Source: an uncultured Ureaplasma sp.
GTDB lineage: Bacteria > Bacillota_I > Bacilli_A > Mycoplasmatales > Mycoplasmoidaceae
DNA: 33,522 nucleotides
Assembly: GCA_902766725.1 (NCBI GenBank)
Contig: CACXEQ010000014.1
Span: forward strand, 1 to 33,522
Direction of reading: 5' to 3'
Shown here: positions 22,549 to 32,717 of the stretch, in pieces
Position numbering within the stretch: the stretch's first letter is position 1
Layout: each line of letters opens with the position of its first letter
Position numbers and translations under genes: made by a program
The notes under the pieces: generated by a model
The model's database searches: none
Told to the model about the DNA's origin: nothing
The model's input: the letters and a program-made list of their open reading frames with translations, nothing else

Positions 22549-23651
22549 ACATATAAAAAACTAAAATTTGTACGACTTATAACAGATGTAATTATTTGTC
22601 CAATAATAGTAAACAAAAAGAAGATAGAAAAAATAAAAATGAAGGCATCAAGTCTATCTAATATTCCACCATGTCCAGGTAATAAATGGCTAAAATCTTT
22701 AATATAAAATTTTCTTTTAATCATGCTAAAAAATAAATCACCACATATACTAATAGTCATTAATAATAATGTTCCAATAATATATATACTTCAAAAATAT
22801 CATTGGAGATTATCTAAATTATTCTTTTGCTTTAACCATTGACAACCTAAAAATCAATATAGTGAATGATATTGTTGTTCAATGTTGGGAATATTGTTGT
22901 TCATGGGAATAAAGAAAAATAAACTATATATCCCACACATTAAAATCAATGTCATAATACATGCAAATATCAATCCTTCTCATGTTTTCTTAGGACTTAT
23001 TTTAGGAACAAACTTATGTTTACCAAAAAGCGACCCGCCTAAATAGGCAAATATATCATTACAATTGCTAATTAAAACTAAAATAGCCATTGTTACTCAA
23101 CCATTAATAATGCTAACATAAAAAAAACCATTAAAAAATAATGAACATAAAAAGAAAAGAACAGGATACCAAATTTTTACTTTTTTTATCACATATGAAA
23201 ACATTTTAAACACAAAGAAAATAATCACGTATGTCATTAGTGAAAAAAATAATATAGATCCAATTAGTAAAATTAAAAATATTTCTTCCTTAGTCAACGA
23301 ACCATTTAATAACTTAATACTTTTTATTTGCATCAAAATCAAGAAAGTTGTTGGAACCAGAAAAGACATGCTGAGAAAAATGCATGTAAAAAAAATAATT
23401 TTTTTTTGTTTTGGGAAACAAAGGCTAGATATCTCATTAGAAGCAAAATATATTATTGGAATAATCAACAAAATATTAGCAAAATACAACAATGGTCTAT
23501 AATTTGTATCAATATTTATTTTTATTCAATTATTATTTGCAACAATTAAAATTAATTCATAAAAAACGTAATAAATTAAAATTATGAAAGATGTCTTTAA
23601 TCTTTGATTAAAAACATCTTTTTTAAATGATTCATTATATATCTTGTTCAT
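22539..23651 (-). CDS. cdsA: Phosphatidate cytidylyltransferase
   Basis: The 370-residue integral membrane protein makes CDP-diacylglycerol from CTP and phosphatidic acid. The family signature is in the C-terminal part: [11 protein letters not shown] followed by [13 protein letters not shown], with the last Ser of the consensus replaced by Ala. SPKKTWEG, also conserved, is about 120 residues upstream. About eight hydrophobic segments are visible. It is longer than typical (260-310), mainly from an N-terminal hydrophobic extension and a loop near residues 250-290. After the last membrane segment a TGA is Trp and the stop is TAA at 22539, overlapping dxr. It follows frr after 12 bases; uppS, usual between them, is missing. 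Confidence 0.92.
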
Positions 23652-23663
23652 AAAAAACCAATT

Positions 23664-24218
23664 TTATAATGATAATAATTTTTTTTCCTTATCCATAAAA
23701 ATATTTAATAATTTATCATTAATTGATTTAGTTAGTTTATTTAACTGATCTTCATAGTACCTTACATCATCATTCGAAACTTCAGGATTTTTTTTATATT
23801 TAGATTGAATTGTTTGGCGAATTATTCGAATTTTCTGAAGGGCATTATTATAATATTCTTTTGCTTTTTTAACAGCATCATTTCGACTTTCTTCTGTTAA
23901 TGGTGGAAAAATAATTCTGATACAATTATCAGCAACTTGTGGATTGACTTTGAATTCAGATTCACAAAGGGCCTTGGTAATAGTTTTTAACATGTTAATA
24001 TCATACGGTTTGATTAATAGTTGTCTAGCGTCAACTACTGAAACATTTCCCAGTTGGACAAGAGGTGTTTTTTGTCCATAAGCATCTATCATAAGATGGT
24101 TAAACATATTTGGATTAATTCGACCTGAATTAATTTTTTGTAATTCATTTTGTAAATACTCTAAAACATTTTGAGATAACTTCTCAAACTCATTTTTTAA
24201 TATATTTCAATCTAACAT
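23664..24218 (-). CDS. frr: Ribosome recycling factor
   Basis: The 184-residue RRF splits post-termination ribosomes with EF-G. Diagnostic segments are SGRINPNMFNHLMIDAYG, VVDARQLLIKPYD, IRIIFPPLTEESR and KYKKNPEVSNDDVRYYEDQL. The ATG at 24218 is preceded by a strong AAAGGAGA. A TGA in the fourth codon is read as Trp. It follows pyrH after 11 bases, a gap occupied by its Shine-Dalgarno site. Confidence 0.95.
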
Positions 24219-24229
24219 ATTTGTCTCCT

Positions 24230-24946
24230 TTAATTGTGTATGTATGTATATTTAGTATTGTTTGATTGCTTGACTACATTAATGATTGCATTTTTTGCAT
24301 CTGCCATAAAAACATAAATATTTATTTTAAATTTTTTACACATTTTCATTGCAGTTAAATCCATTACTTTTAAATTCATTTTTATAGCTTTTGTAAAAGT
24401 TATATCATTAATAAATTTAGCATTTTTATTTATCTTAGGATCAGATGTGTAAATGCCTGACACACCATCTTTCCCCATAAAAATTACTTTTGCATTAATA
24501 TCTTTTGCCCTTCTAACACATGCAGTATCTGTAGTGTATGATGGTCGACCAATACCACCAACAAATATTAATAATTTATCTTCAGATAATTTCTTATTTA
24601 ATAGTTGGGGTGATATTTTTAATGCAATTTTTTCTATGGAAAGAGCAGAAAAAAGTTCTACTTTAACCCCTATCTTACTCAAAACTTCTTTTAGAGCAAT
24701 ACCATTCATTATTGTTGATATCATTCCCATATAATCAGCACTATCAGAAGAAAAGATATGGTTTTTTGTCATATTTCCTCGTCAAATATTACCTCCACCT
24801 AAAACAACACCAATTGAATAAATTTTACTTAATGCTTTTAATTGTTCAGCTAAGCATAATAATTTCTTATTACAAAAAATGGAATTTTTCTCGTCTTTAA
24901 TTGATGCGCCTGAAATTTTAATAATTATTCGTTGTTTTTTTACCAT
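24230..24946 (-). CDS. pyrH: UMP kinase
   Basis: The 238-residue UMP kinase makes UDP from UMP and ATP. It has the amino-acid-kinase fold motifs KISGASI, VVLGGGNIWRG, DYMGMISTIMNGIAL, FVGGIGRPSYTTDTA and FMGKDGVSGIYTSDP. The order tsf-pyrH-frr is the usual one in Firmicutes. It starts at 24946, eight bases after the tsf stop. Confidence 0.94.
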
Positions 24947-24954
24947 AATCTATT

Positions 24955-25833
24955 CTATTTAGACATTTGTTCAGCAACTTCAGCAGCAAAATCTTTTTTA
25001 ATAACTTCAATTCCCTCACCAACTTCATAACGAATAAATTTAATAATAGAATTATTATTATTTTTTAGTAATTGTCCTACTGTAATGTCAGGTTGGAAAT
25101 CAAATTCTTGATTATATAAGCAAACTTCTGCTAGTTTTTTCTGTAATTTACCATTTAATATTTTTTCAACAATTGATGCAGGTTTATTTCCAAATGAAGA
25201 ATTAGAATGAATTACTTGTTTTTCATCTTCTAATCATTTTTTATCAACTTGATTATTATCAATAAATTTTGGATTTCTTGCTACAATATGCATAGCAATT
25301 TGTTTTTTTAATTGATCAGCAAGTTTATTAGCAAACAAAACAATTGCTCCATATTTTTTGTTAGCATGTTGATAAATTCCTATATCTTGGTTTTCATTTT
25401 TAGCAACTTTATCAAATCTTCTGACAATTATTTTTTCACCAATTTTACCAGACAAATTTTTACATGCCTCAGATATAGACTCATTATTAACCAATTTAAC
25501 ATCAACTAATTGATCAATACTACTAACTTCAGCATCTAACAAAGTTGTAGCAATGTTATCTGATAAAGTAATAAAAGCATTATTTTTTGTAACAAAATCT
25601 GTTTGACAATTTATTTCTACAATCAATGCATAATCAGCATTATTTTTTACAATAATTGCCCCTTCAGCAGCGATTGCTCCAGCTTTTTTTGCTGCTTTTG
25701 CTAATCCTTTTTCTCTTAAATATTTACATGCAAGTTGTAAATCACCATTAAATTTTTCAATTGCCAGTTTACAATCTTGAAAACCAGCTTGTGTCATATT
25801 TCTAAGCTGTTTGACTAAATTTAAATCAGCCAT
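24955..25833 (-). CDS. tsf: Elongation factor Ts
   Basis: The 292-residue EF-Ts is the nucleotide exchange factor for EF-Tu. The N-terminal signature is VKQLRNMTQAGFQDCKLAIE, and EINCQTDFVTKN is the core motif. A TGA at 25231 is read as Trp, adding about 90 residues including IKFIRYEVGEGIE. A GAGGT lies about 10 bases before the ATG. It is the first gene of the tsf-pyrH-frr-cdsA-dxr-polC run and is separated from rpsB, its usual upstream partner. Confidence 0.96.
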
Positions 25834-25861
25834 TTATCTTACCTCAAATTTGATTTGCTAT

Positions 25862-25871
25862 ATTATATAAT
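25862..25871. promoter_or_regulatory. Overlapping divergent -10 boxes for tsf and cls
   Basis: The 59-base gap between tsf and cls holds TATAAT on the minus strand (25862-25867) and TATAAT on the plus strand (25866-25871). They overlap by two bases, so the two promoters probably cannot be occupied together. Confidence 0.5.
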
Positions 25872-25892
25872 AATCACTAACAATTTTGTAAT

Positions 25893-27440
25893 ATGAATAA
25901 AACAAAAATATATGCATCAGTGGTAGTAGTATTTTTAATATGTTCATTCATTATTGGTAGCATATGTTTTTTTATCTTTAATAATGTTATTTGACCATTA
26001 GTATTATGTGTTGGCATTTGTGCATTTGTAAGTATTGTTACACTATTTTTTATTTTTAATTCTACAAAATGTTGATATGCAAAGTCATCATGGTCATTTA
26101 TTATTACCATTTTTCCAATTATTGGTTTACTTATATTTTTTATTTTTGGGATTAATCCATTAAGAAAGAAAACTAGAAAAAAATATTTTCAAAATCAAAA
26201 AGTTTTTTTAAAATATGAAAATTTTTGTTTCAGCAAAAATCTTACAAAATTTAATAACAAATTTAGACATTTTTTTTCATATGGATTATTTAATATGCAT
26301 AAACCAATTTACAAATGTAACATTAAAATAATTGAAGACAATAGTGAATTATTTTATTATGCTATTAATTTAATCCGTAGCGCTAAAAAATATATTAATA
26401 TTCAATGTTTTATTTACAATTTCAATGGTTTTTGAACAAGATTTATTTTTACTGAATTAATAAAAAAAGCAAATGAAGGTGTAAAAATTCGATTAATTTA
26501 TGATTGAGTTGGAGCATATAAAAGAGTTAAACCAAGTATATTTAATGAATTACAAAAATATGGAATTGAAGTTGCATGTTTTAATCCAAAAGGAATAACT
26601 AAATTTAAGGGGGCAACCAATTATCGACTTCATTCTAAGTTTATTATTATTGATAATGAAATAGCTATGTATGGAGGAAGTAATTTTTCTGATGAATATT
26701 TATCAATGTCTTTTAATGAACCACATTGACGAGATTTAAATTTTATTATTCAAGGTCCAATTCTCACAACAATAAATATAACTTTTATTAATTATTGAAT
26801 AAATTTCACAAAGAAAAATAATAATAAGTATAGTTGCCAAAATATTCTCAATGATTTATCATTAATATTACCTAAAAAAGATTTAAAATATACTAATTCA
26901 CTAACTCAATTATTAGTGTTTGATCCAAACTATAACGAATTTATATTAGAAAAAGTATTTTGTAATTTAATTTATAATGCTAAAAAATCAATAAAGATTC
27001 TAACTCCTTATTTTTGTATGCCAAGTAGCTTTATCAATGCGTTGAAATATTGTAAAAATAAAAATATTGATATTCAATTGATTGCACATAATAAAAACCA
27101 AAGATATGTGCAAATGATCAATAGAGATAATTATTCTAAATTAATAAATTGAGGCATTAAAGTATATGAATATGATGGATATTTACATTCTAAATGCATA
27201 ATTATTGATGATGAATATGCTTTAGTAGGAAGTTGTAATTTTGACTATCGATCAATTTATATGAATTTTGAATCTGCAATTATTGTTGATAGTACACAAA
27301 TAATTTCTAGTCTTATAAAAAATTTTGATAACACCAAAAAAAATAGCCTATTATTAACAAGTTCATTTATAAATAAAAAACTAAATTTGTGAACAAAGTT
27401 TGTTTTAAAATTATTAAATGTCGGAAAAAATTTATTTTAA
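25893..27440 (+). CDS. cls: Cardiolipin synthase (phospholipase D family)
   Basis: The 515-residue protein has three N-terminal membrane segments (about residues 7-28, 30-55 and 65-88) and two phospholipase D motifs: HSKFIIIDN at H247 and HSKCIIIDD at H432, each followed by a GSxNF. It condenses phosphatidylglycerol into cardiolipin at the membrane. Eight or more TGA codons are read as Trp. No Shine-Dalgarno site is visible before the ATG. RecU follows after 21 bases. With cdsA in the same window, two steps of anionic lipid synthesis are covered. Confidence 0.92.
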
Positions 27441-27461
27441 TTTTTGTTAATTAATATTTGT

Positions 27462-27944
27462 ATGACAAAAAATTTAGGAATGTATATTGAACAATTAGTC
27501 AATAGAACTATTTTGTTTTATGAAAAAAACAATATTGCTTTGTTGGAAAAAAGAGAAATTCCAATAAGAATAATTAAGCATATTAACATAAACACTATTT
27601 TAGGAAAATTGATTGCTAAAGGAAAAGTTGATTATTTTGGATTTATAAATAAAAAATATGTTGAAATAGAATGTAAACAAACATCATTTGATTATTTTGA
27701 TCTTAAGCATATTAAAAAACATCAAATGAATTATCTGAAAAAAATTCATGAATTGAAATGTTTGGCTTATCTATTAATATATTTCGAAAAACATGATGAA
27801 ATATTAGCTATTGATTATCAAAATTTAATTAAATGCAAAAAAATGTATAAAACTAATCTTATATGTTATGAAATCATTAAAAAAAATGGTACACTTGTAA
27901 AAATTATTTATCCTGGAATTCTTGATTTAACTAAACTTTTTTAA
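27462..27944 (+). CDS. recU: Holliday junction resolvase RecU
   Basis: The 160-residue protein is RecU, which cleaves four-way junctions in Firmicutes. The N-terminal NLGMYIEQLVNR and the catalytic region GKVDYFGFINKKYVEIECKQT (with Asp, Glu and Lys of the nuclease core), then FDLKHIKKHQ, match the family. ATG at 27462 starts the conserved sequence. A TTG at 27444 in frame is less likely. Its last 18 bases overlap the convergent isomerase gene. Length is slightly short for the family (170-200). Confidence 0.88.
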   Translation: MTKNLGMYIEQLVNRTILFYEKNNIALLEKREIPIRIIKHININTILGKLIAKGKVDYFGFINKKYVEIECKQTSFDYFDLKHIKKHQMNYLKKIHELKCLAYLLIYFEKHDEILAIDYQNLIKCKKMYKTNLICYEIIKKNGTLVKIIYPGILDLTKLF

Positions 27945-28925
27945 TTCTAATGGTAATAATTTTTTATCAATTTTTAGTCTGCTAAAATATTGATAACTAA
28001 AACAATAACCAAGTTGTAATAAATGAATATTTGGCTTAATCTGATTACTATCTATGAATGCATCAACTATTCTATTAACATTATTTGGTGTAACATTTCT
28101 TGCTCCAATGGCTAATATATTAGCCCCATATTTTTCACGAGCTGTTTTTGCTTGTTTTACATTTGAACAAATACATGATAATGCTCCTTTAAATTTATTA
28201 CATGTATTTGCTATCCCAAAGCCTGTGAAACATATAGCAATACCACAAAAAGCATTTTTAACATGTTGCATCATGGCTATAGCATATAAAGAATAATGGG
28301 TAGATTCTTGAGAAAAAGTACCAACATCAATAACATTATATTTATGATTAGTTAAGTGTTTTATGATTGTTTGCTTAATGTTATATCCGGCATGATCAGA
28401 ACCTAAAACTATAGTACGTTTACAATTAGCATTAAATTTAATAATTTTTTTACTATTTTTAAATGAATTATGCATAATAGACAATCTTGTTAAGTGCCTG
28501 CCACCTTCAAATTTTGTGCAGCAATATTTGATGATAATATCATTAATATTAGAAGCTTTAATATTGTTTAATGCCAAGATACAAATGTTCGAATTATTAT
28601 GTGCTCTTGACAAATAAGCAGATATAGGATCAATTGGTATGCTGACAACACGATTTTTTTGTTTAGAAAAGAATAAAAAAGGTAAAAATCCGTCTAGATC
28701 AATAACAAAAATTATTTTTGATTTACAAGCATTAGAAAAAACGGAAAACCAATTGTTTTTATCAAAAAAAGTAATTTTTGAAAAATTAAAAAAAGTTAAA
28801 ACATGCTTTTGAACAATTTTCTTAAGTAATATATTACGATAAAGCTGTTTGTTAATTAGTATACAAACATTAAGTTGTTTGCTATTTTCATTTAATGAAC
28901 AATTATTAATATTCATAATCAACAT
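27927..28925 (-). CDS. Fused LacA-LacB-type sugar-phosphate isomerase (RpiB/LacAB family)
   Basis: This 332-residue chain holds two RpiB/LacAB domains. Residues 19-150 are LacA-like: VIDLDGFLPF in place of the CGTG loop, SAYLSRAHNNSN (H109, N110), FEGGRH (141-144) and R147. Residues 171-310 are LacB-like: LGSDHAGYNIK (D177, H178), STHYSLY, ICFTGFG (C232, T234) and VDAFIDSNQIKP. The N-terminal half lacks the DHAG and Cys; the C-terminal half has K-Y for the active-site H-N (265-266) and lacks GGRH. In RpiB and LacAB each active site is shared between two subunits, so the halves look complementary. The reaction could be galactose-6-phosphate to tagatose-6-phosphate, or ribose-5-phosphate to ribulose-5-phosphate. 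ATGs at 28925 and 28916 are both possible starts. Domain identity is by motif; the composite site is inferred. Confidence 0.85.
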   Translation of the reverse strand: MLIMNINNCSLNENSKQLNVCILINKQLYRNILLKKIVQKHVLTFFNFSKITFFDKNNWFSVFSNACKSKIIFVIDLDGFLPFLFFSKQKNRVVSIPIDPISAYLSRAHNNSNICILALNNIKASNINDIIIKYCCTKFEGGRHLTRLSIMHNSFKNSKKIIKFNANCKRTIVLGSDHAGYNIKQTIIKHLTNHKYNVIDVGTFSQESTHYSLYAIAMMQHVKNAFCGIAICFTGFGIANTCNKFKGALSCICSNVKQAKTAREKYGANILAIGARNVTPNNVNRIVDAFIDSNQIKPNIHLLQLGYCFSYQYFSRLKIDKKLLPLELKKFS

Positions 28926-28984
28926 ATTGATTTTATCATTGATGATTCATTAGTCAATAATATAACATATATACTTGAATTATA

Positions 28985-29002
28985 TTATTGTTAGAACAAT
29001 AA
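28985..29002. promoter_or_regulatory. Palindrome upstream of the isomerase gene
   Basis: TTATTGTT and AACAATAA are separated by AG, an 8-bp inverted repeat about 60 bases upstream of the isomerase start and downstream of the tuf terminator. It could be an operator. No regulator is encoded next to it. Confidence 0.35.
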
Positions 29003-29019
29003 CATAATAAATATTATAA

Positions 29020-29056
29020 AAAATAGTTGATCTAAAATTGACCAACTATTTTTACC
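29020..29056 (-). terminator. Terminator of tuf
   Basis: On the minus strand AATAGTTG-G-TC pairs with GA-T-CAACTATT around a loop of about seven bases, followed by a T run. It lies 20 bases after the tuf stop. The A run on its other side may let it act in both directions. Confidence 0.75.
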
Positions 29057-29076
29057 AAAAATTATATTTACTTTAA

Positions 29077-30261
29077 CTATTCAATAATTTCAGTAACATT
29101 ACCAGCACCAACAGTGTGACCACCTTCTCTTATAGAAAATTTAGAACCATTTTCAATAGCAACTGGAGCAATTAATTGAACAACGATTTCAGCATTATCA
29201 CCAGGCATAATCATATCAACACCACTAGCTAATTCAATAGAACCTGTTACATCAGTTGTTCTAAAATAAAATTGTGGTCTATAACCTTGATGGAATGCAG
29301 TATGTCTACCACCTTCTTCTTTCTTTAGAGCATAAATTTGTGCTTTGAATTTTTTAAATGGTTTAATTGAATTTGGTTTAGCTAATACTTGACCACGTTC
29401 TACATCTTCTCTATTTACACCACGAAGCAAAATACCTGCATTATCACCTGCTAAAGCTGAATCTAATGTTTTTTTAAACATTTCAATTCCTGTAACAACA
29501 ACTTTTTTTGTAGGTCTCAAACCAACGATTTCAACTTCATCATTCATTTTTATTGTTCCACGTTCAACCCTGCCAGTTACCACAGTTCCACGTCCAGTAA
29601 TTGTGAAAATATCTTCAATAGGTAATAAAAAAGGTTTATCAATATCTCTAACAGGATCAGGAATATATGTGTCAACAGCATCTAATAATTCTTGAATCTT
29701 AGCCTCTCATTGTTCTTCGCCTTTTAAAGCACCAAGTGCAGAACCAAAAATCATTGGAGCATTATCACCATCAAATCCATATGAATTTAGTAAATCACGA
29801 ATATCCATTTCCACTAATTCTTTTACTTCTTTGTCAGTAACAACATCACATTTGTTAATAAAAACAACAATTTTAGGAACCCCTACTTGTCTTGCTAATA
29901 AAATGTGTTCCCTTGTTTGGGGCATTGAACCATCAGAAGCTGCAACAACTAAAATTGCTCCATCCATTTGGGCAGCTCCAGTAATCATGTTTTTAACATA
30001 ATCAGCATGTCCAGGACAATCAACATGGGCATAATGTCTCTTTGCTGTTTCATATTCAACATGTGTAGTATTAATAGTAATTCCTCTTGCTTTTTCTTCA
30101 GGTGCTGAATCAATAGATCCATAGTCTCTTGCTTTAGCTAAACCTTTTTTAGCAAGATATGTACAAATAGCTGCTGTTAAAGTTGTTTTACCATGATCAA
30201 TATGTCCGATAGTTCCAATATTAACATGAGTTTTTGCACGATCAAATTTTCCAATTGCCAT
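29077..30261 (-). CDS. tuf: Elongation factor Tu
   Basis: The 394-residue GTPase delivers aminoacyl-tRNA to the ribosome. The G motifs are [25 protein letters not shown] and SALGALKG. The body matches EF-Tu domains II and III ([42 protein letters not shown]). In the usual GHVDHGKTT, Val is Ile here, a conservative change. One TGA at 29706 is read as Trp. AGGAG lies about 13 bases before the ATG. It stands alone between a terminator and a divergent promoter region, not in the str operon. Confidence 0.98.
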
Positions 30262-30299
30262 ACTCTATTTCATTTCTCCTAATATAAATTGATTGATAC

Positions 30300-30305
30300 A
30301 TTATA
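30300..30305 (-). promoter_or_regulatory. Candidate -10 box of tuf
   Basis: The minus strand reads TATAAT about 39 bases before the tuf start. The -35 region is weak. Confidence 0.45.
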
Positions 30306-30396
30306 TAAATAAATAAATGACTTTTTTAAAAAATATGAAATCATATTATTTACCATCAAAAGTCAACATTAATTTAAACAATCTAAAATTGATTAA

Positions 30397-30402
30397 TATA
30401 AT
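30397..30402 (+). promoter_or_regulatory. Candidate -10 box of tig
   Basis: TATAAT ends 29 bases before the tig start. A weak TTAAAC (30374-30379) stands 17 bases upstream of it. Confidence 0.4.
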
Positions 30403-30431
30403 GTTAGCATTTAGAGTTTAAAAAAATAAAT

Positions 30432-31745
30432 ATGAAAATTTTATCAACAAAATTAGACAAAAACAATGTTATTTTTACAGTTGAATTAGATTCAAATCAA
30501 TGATCCAATGCTTATTCATCTGCTAAAAATGTTATTGCTAAAAATATTCAAATTCCTGGATTTAGAAAAGGTCATGTTCCGACTAACATAATTGATGATA
30601 AGGTTGATCCTATTGCAATTGGTGAAAAAGCAATTAATAAACTGCAATCAAAATTAATTGATAGTATTATTCAAACAAATGAATTTAAAAATAGTAAATG
30701 TTTAGATTCATGTATTGGCATTCAAATATTAAAATTTGATGCTAATCATTCAAGTCCTCAACTTAATTTTACATTTGAGCTAAAACCAACTATTATAAAT
30801 TTCGATGCTAAAGATCTGAAAAATATTTCTATTCCTGTTTTTAAGCAACCTGATATTTCAGATAGTTTTATTGAACAACAAATTAAACTAATGACAAGAA
30901 ATGATGCTATGATTAGTGCAAAAACTACAAAAATTGAAATGGGTGATTTGGCTATTATTGATTTTCAAGGTTTTATTGATGATAAACCATTTGAAAACGG
31001 TAGTGGAACTAATTATGAATTAGAAATAGGTTCTAAAACATTTATAGACAATTTTGAACAACAATTGATTGGTTTAAAAATTAACGACCAGAAAGATATA
31101 AACGTTACTTTTCCACTAGATTATAACAAAAAGTCATTAGCTGGAAAGAAAGCAATATTCAAAGTTAATATTAAAAATGTTAAAAAAATTCAATATCCTG
31201 AATTAACTCCTGAATATTTAGCTAAATTTAAACTCCCTGTTAAAACTAAAAAACAATTAGAAGATCATCTTAAAAATTTATTTTTTGAGGAAGCTCAGAT
31301 ACATTATCAAGAATCAGTAATGAAAATAGTTAATGACAAAATTAACAAAGATGTAAAAATATCATATTATCCTCAAACCTTGATGAACTATTACAAACAT
31401 CATGTTTTAGAAAAATATGAATCAGAAGCTCGACAAGCAGGTTATTCAAATATTGATGCATATAAAAAAGCATTAAATGTGTCAAATGAGAAATTTAATC
31501 AAACATTAAATGAATCAACAATCTCATCATTAAAACTAGCAACTGTTTATGAAATGCTTATTAATGAATACAAGATCACTGTAACTGATGATGATGTAAA
31601 AAAACATTTAGTTAAATTAACTCAATATTTTAAAGATGAGAAAAAAGCAAATGAAGTATACAAGAATAATCCTAACTATGTGAATTCATTGATAATTAAT
31701 CAAAAATTAGTCAATAAAATTATTAACGAATGTAACAAAAAATAA
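30432..31745 (+). CDS. tig: Trigger factor
   Basis: The 437-residue chaperone binds the ribosome exit and nascent chains. The ribosome-binding signature is IPGFRKGHVP at about residues 41-50. A PPIase (FKBP-like) domain follows at about 165-245 (GDLAIIDFQGFIDDKPFENG, then IGSKTFIDNFEQQLIGLK). The C-terminal helical arms follow. A TGA at 30501 is read as Trp. The gene stands alone, divergent from tuf. Confidence 0.95.
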
Positions 31746-31884
31746 AATATATTTTAGTTACAATCTATATGTAATTTTTATTAATCTAATTAACAAAATA
31801 ACAAAATTATTCTCATAATTTATCATGACTTAACATAAAATTAAAAGAAATTTTAACATGATTAATATTGTTATAGTGAATAAA

Positions 31885-31912
31885 AAAAATAATCAAAAAA
31901 TGATTTTGTGAT
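31885..31912 (-). terminator. Weak terminator-like hairpin after rpsD
   Basis: On the minus strand AATCA and TGATT enclose a five-base T loop and are followed by a T-rich run. The stem is short and AT-only. Confidence 0.3.
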
Positions 31913-31935
31913 CTCGTTAGTTTTATGACATAGAT

Positions 31936-32544
31936 CTAAACTAATCTATTGTATCATTCTACAACGTATGTTTCATTAATTTCTTGATTCAATTCATCTC
32001 TATTAGGAAATCTTACATACTCTCCCATTTTACTAGCAGAATCAACCTTGACAAATCCCAATGGTTTAGCCAATTTAGTATCTTTTATTAATGGAATGGC
32101 TCTTGATTTTTCTTTAATAGATATTTTAGATCCAACTTTACATATAGTAGATGGGATAGAACATTTTTTATCATTTAATAAAACATGCCCATGATTAACT
32201 AACTGTCTAGCAGCTCTTCTAGTTGGAGCAAAACCCATTCTGTAAACCAAATTATCAAGTCTAGATTCAAGAATAATTAACAAATTTAAAGCATTAGAAC
32301 CTTTCATTTTTTTAGCTAAAATAAACAATCTTCTAAATTGTCTATCATTCATTCCATACATAAATTGCAATTTTTGTTTTTCTTGCAGTTGTTGACCATA
32401 ACCGGATAATTTTTGTTTATTAAGACCATGTTGTCCGGGTGCATATGTTCTTTTTTTTCCTTTAGAAAATTCCTTATTATTTTCTAATATTGAAAAACTC
32501 AATCGACGTGATTTACGATAAATACTAGCAGTATATCTTGACAT
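31936..32544 (-). CDS. rpsD: 30S ribosomal protein S4
   Basis: The 202-residue S4 starts MSRYTASIYRKSRRL. It has the 16S-binding YAPGQHG segment and the S4 RNA-binding domain (ESRLDNLVYRMGFAPTRRAA, then LVNHGHVLLND). A TGA at 31954 is read as Trp and adds seven codons to a TAG at 31936. A GAGG lies about 10 bases before the ATG. A TATAAT on the minus strand at 32690-32695 suggests a leader of about 140 bases. Confidence 0.97.
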
Positions 32545-32717
32545 ATTATCCTCTTATATCAATGCTCTTATAAAGTAATACTTGTATGGTGATTCATCAT
32601 TAGTAATTTCAATTTTATAGCTTATCTACTTTTAGAACTGATTGTTGATGAATATAACAAACAATATTGCTTTGCTAAAAGACTTAGTTATTATATATTA
32701 AAATAAAAAATATTTTT
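32545..32717 (-). promoter_or_regulatory. rpsD leader region
   Basis: The 173 bases between the HIT gene and rpsD contain a minus-strand TATAAT (32690-32695) and, downstream of it, the self-complementary CAATATTG (32662-32669). In Bacillus rpsD is autoregulated by S4 through its leader. A similar role here is possible but not shown. Confidence 0.3.

Noticed and set aside
27444-27461. Upstream TTG start for recU
   Set aside because: The six added residues (LINIC region) lie outside the conserved RecU start, and ATG at 27462 begins it directly.
28054-28296. Plus-strand open frame of 80 codons
   Set aside because: It is antisense to the LacB-like domain and has no family motif of its own.
27927-28925. 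Simple RpiB annotation of the isomerase
   Set aside because: A single RpiB domain is about 150 residues; this chain has two domains whose motifs split between LacA and LacB.
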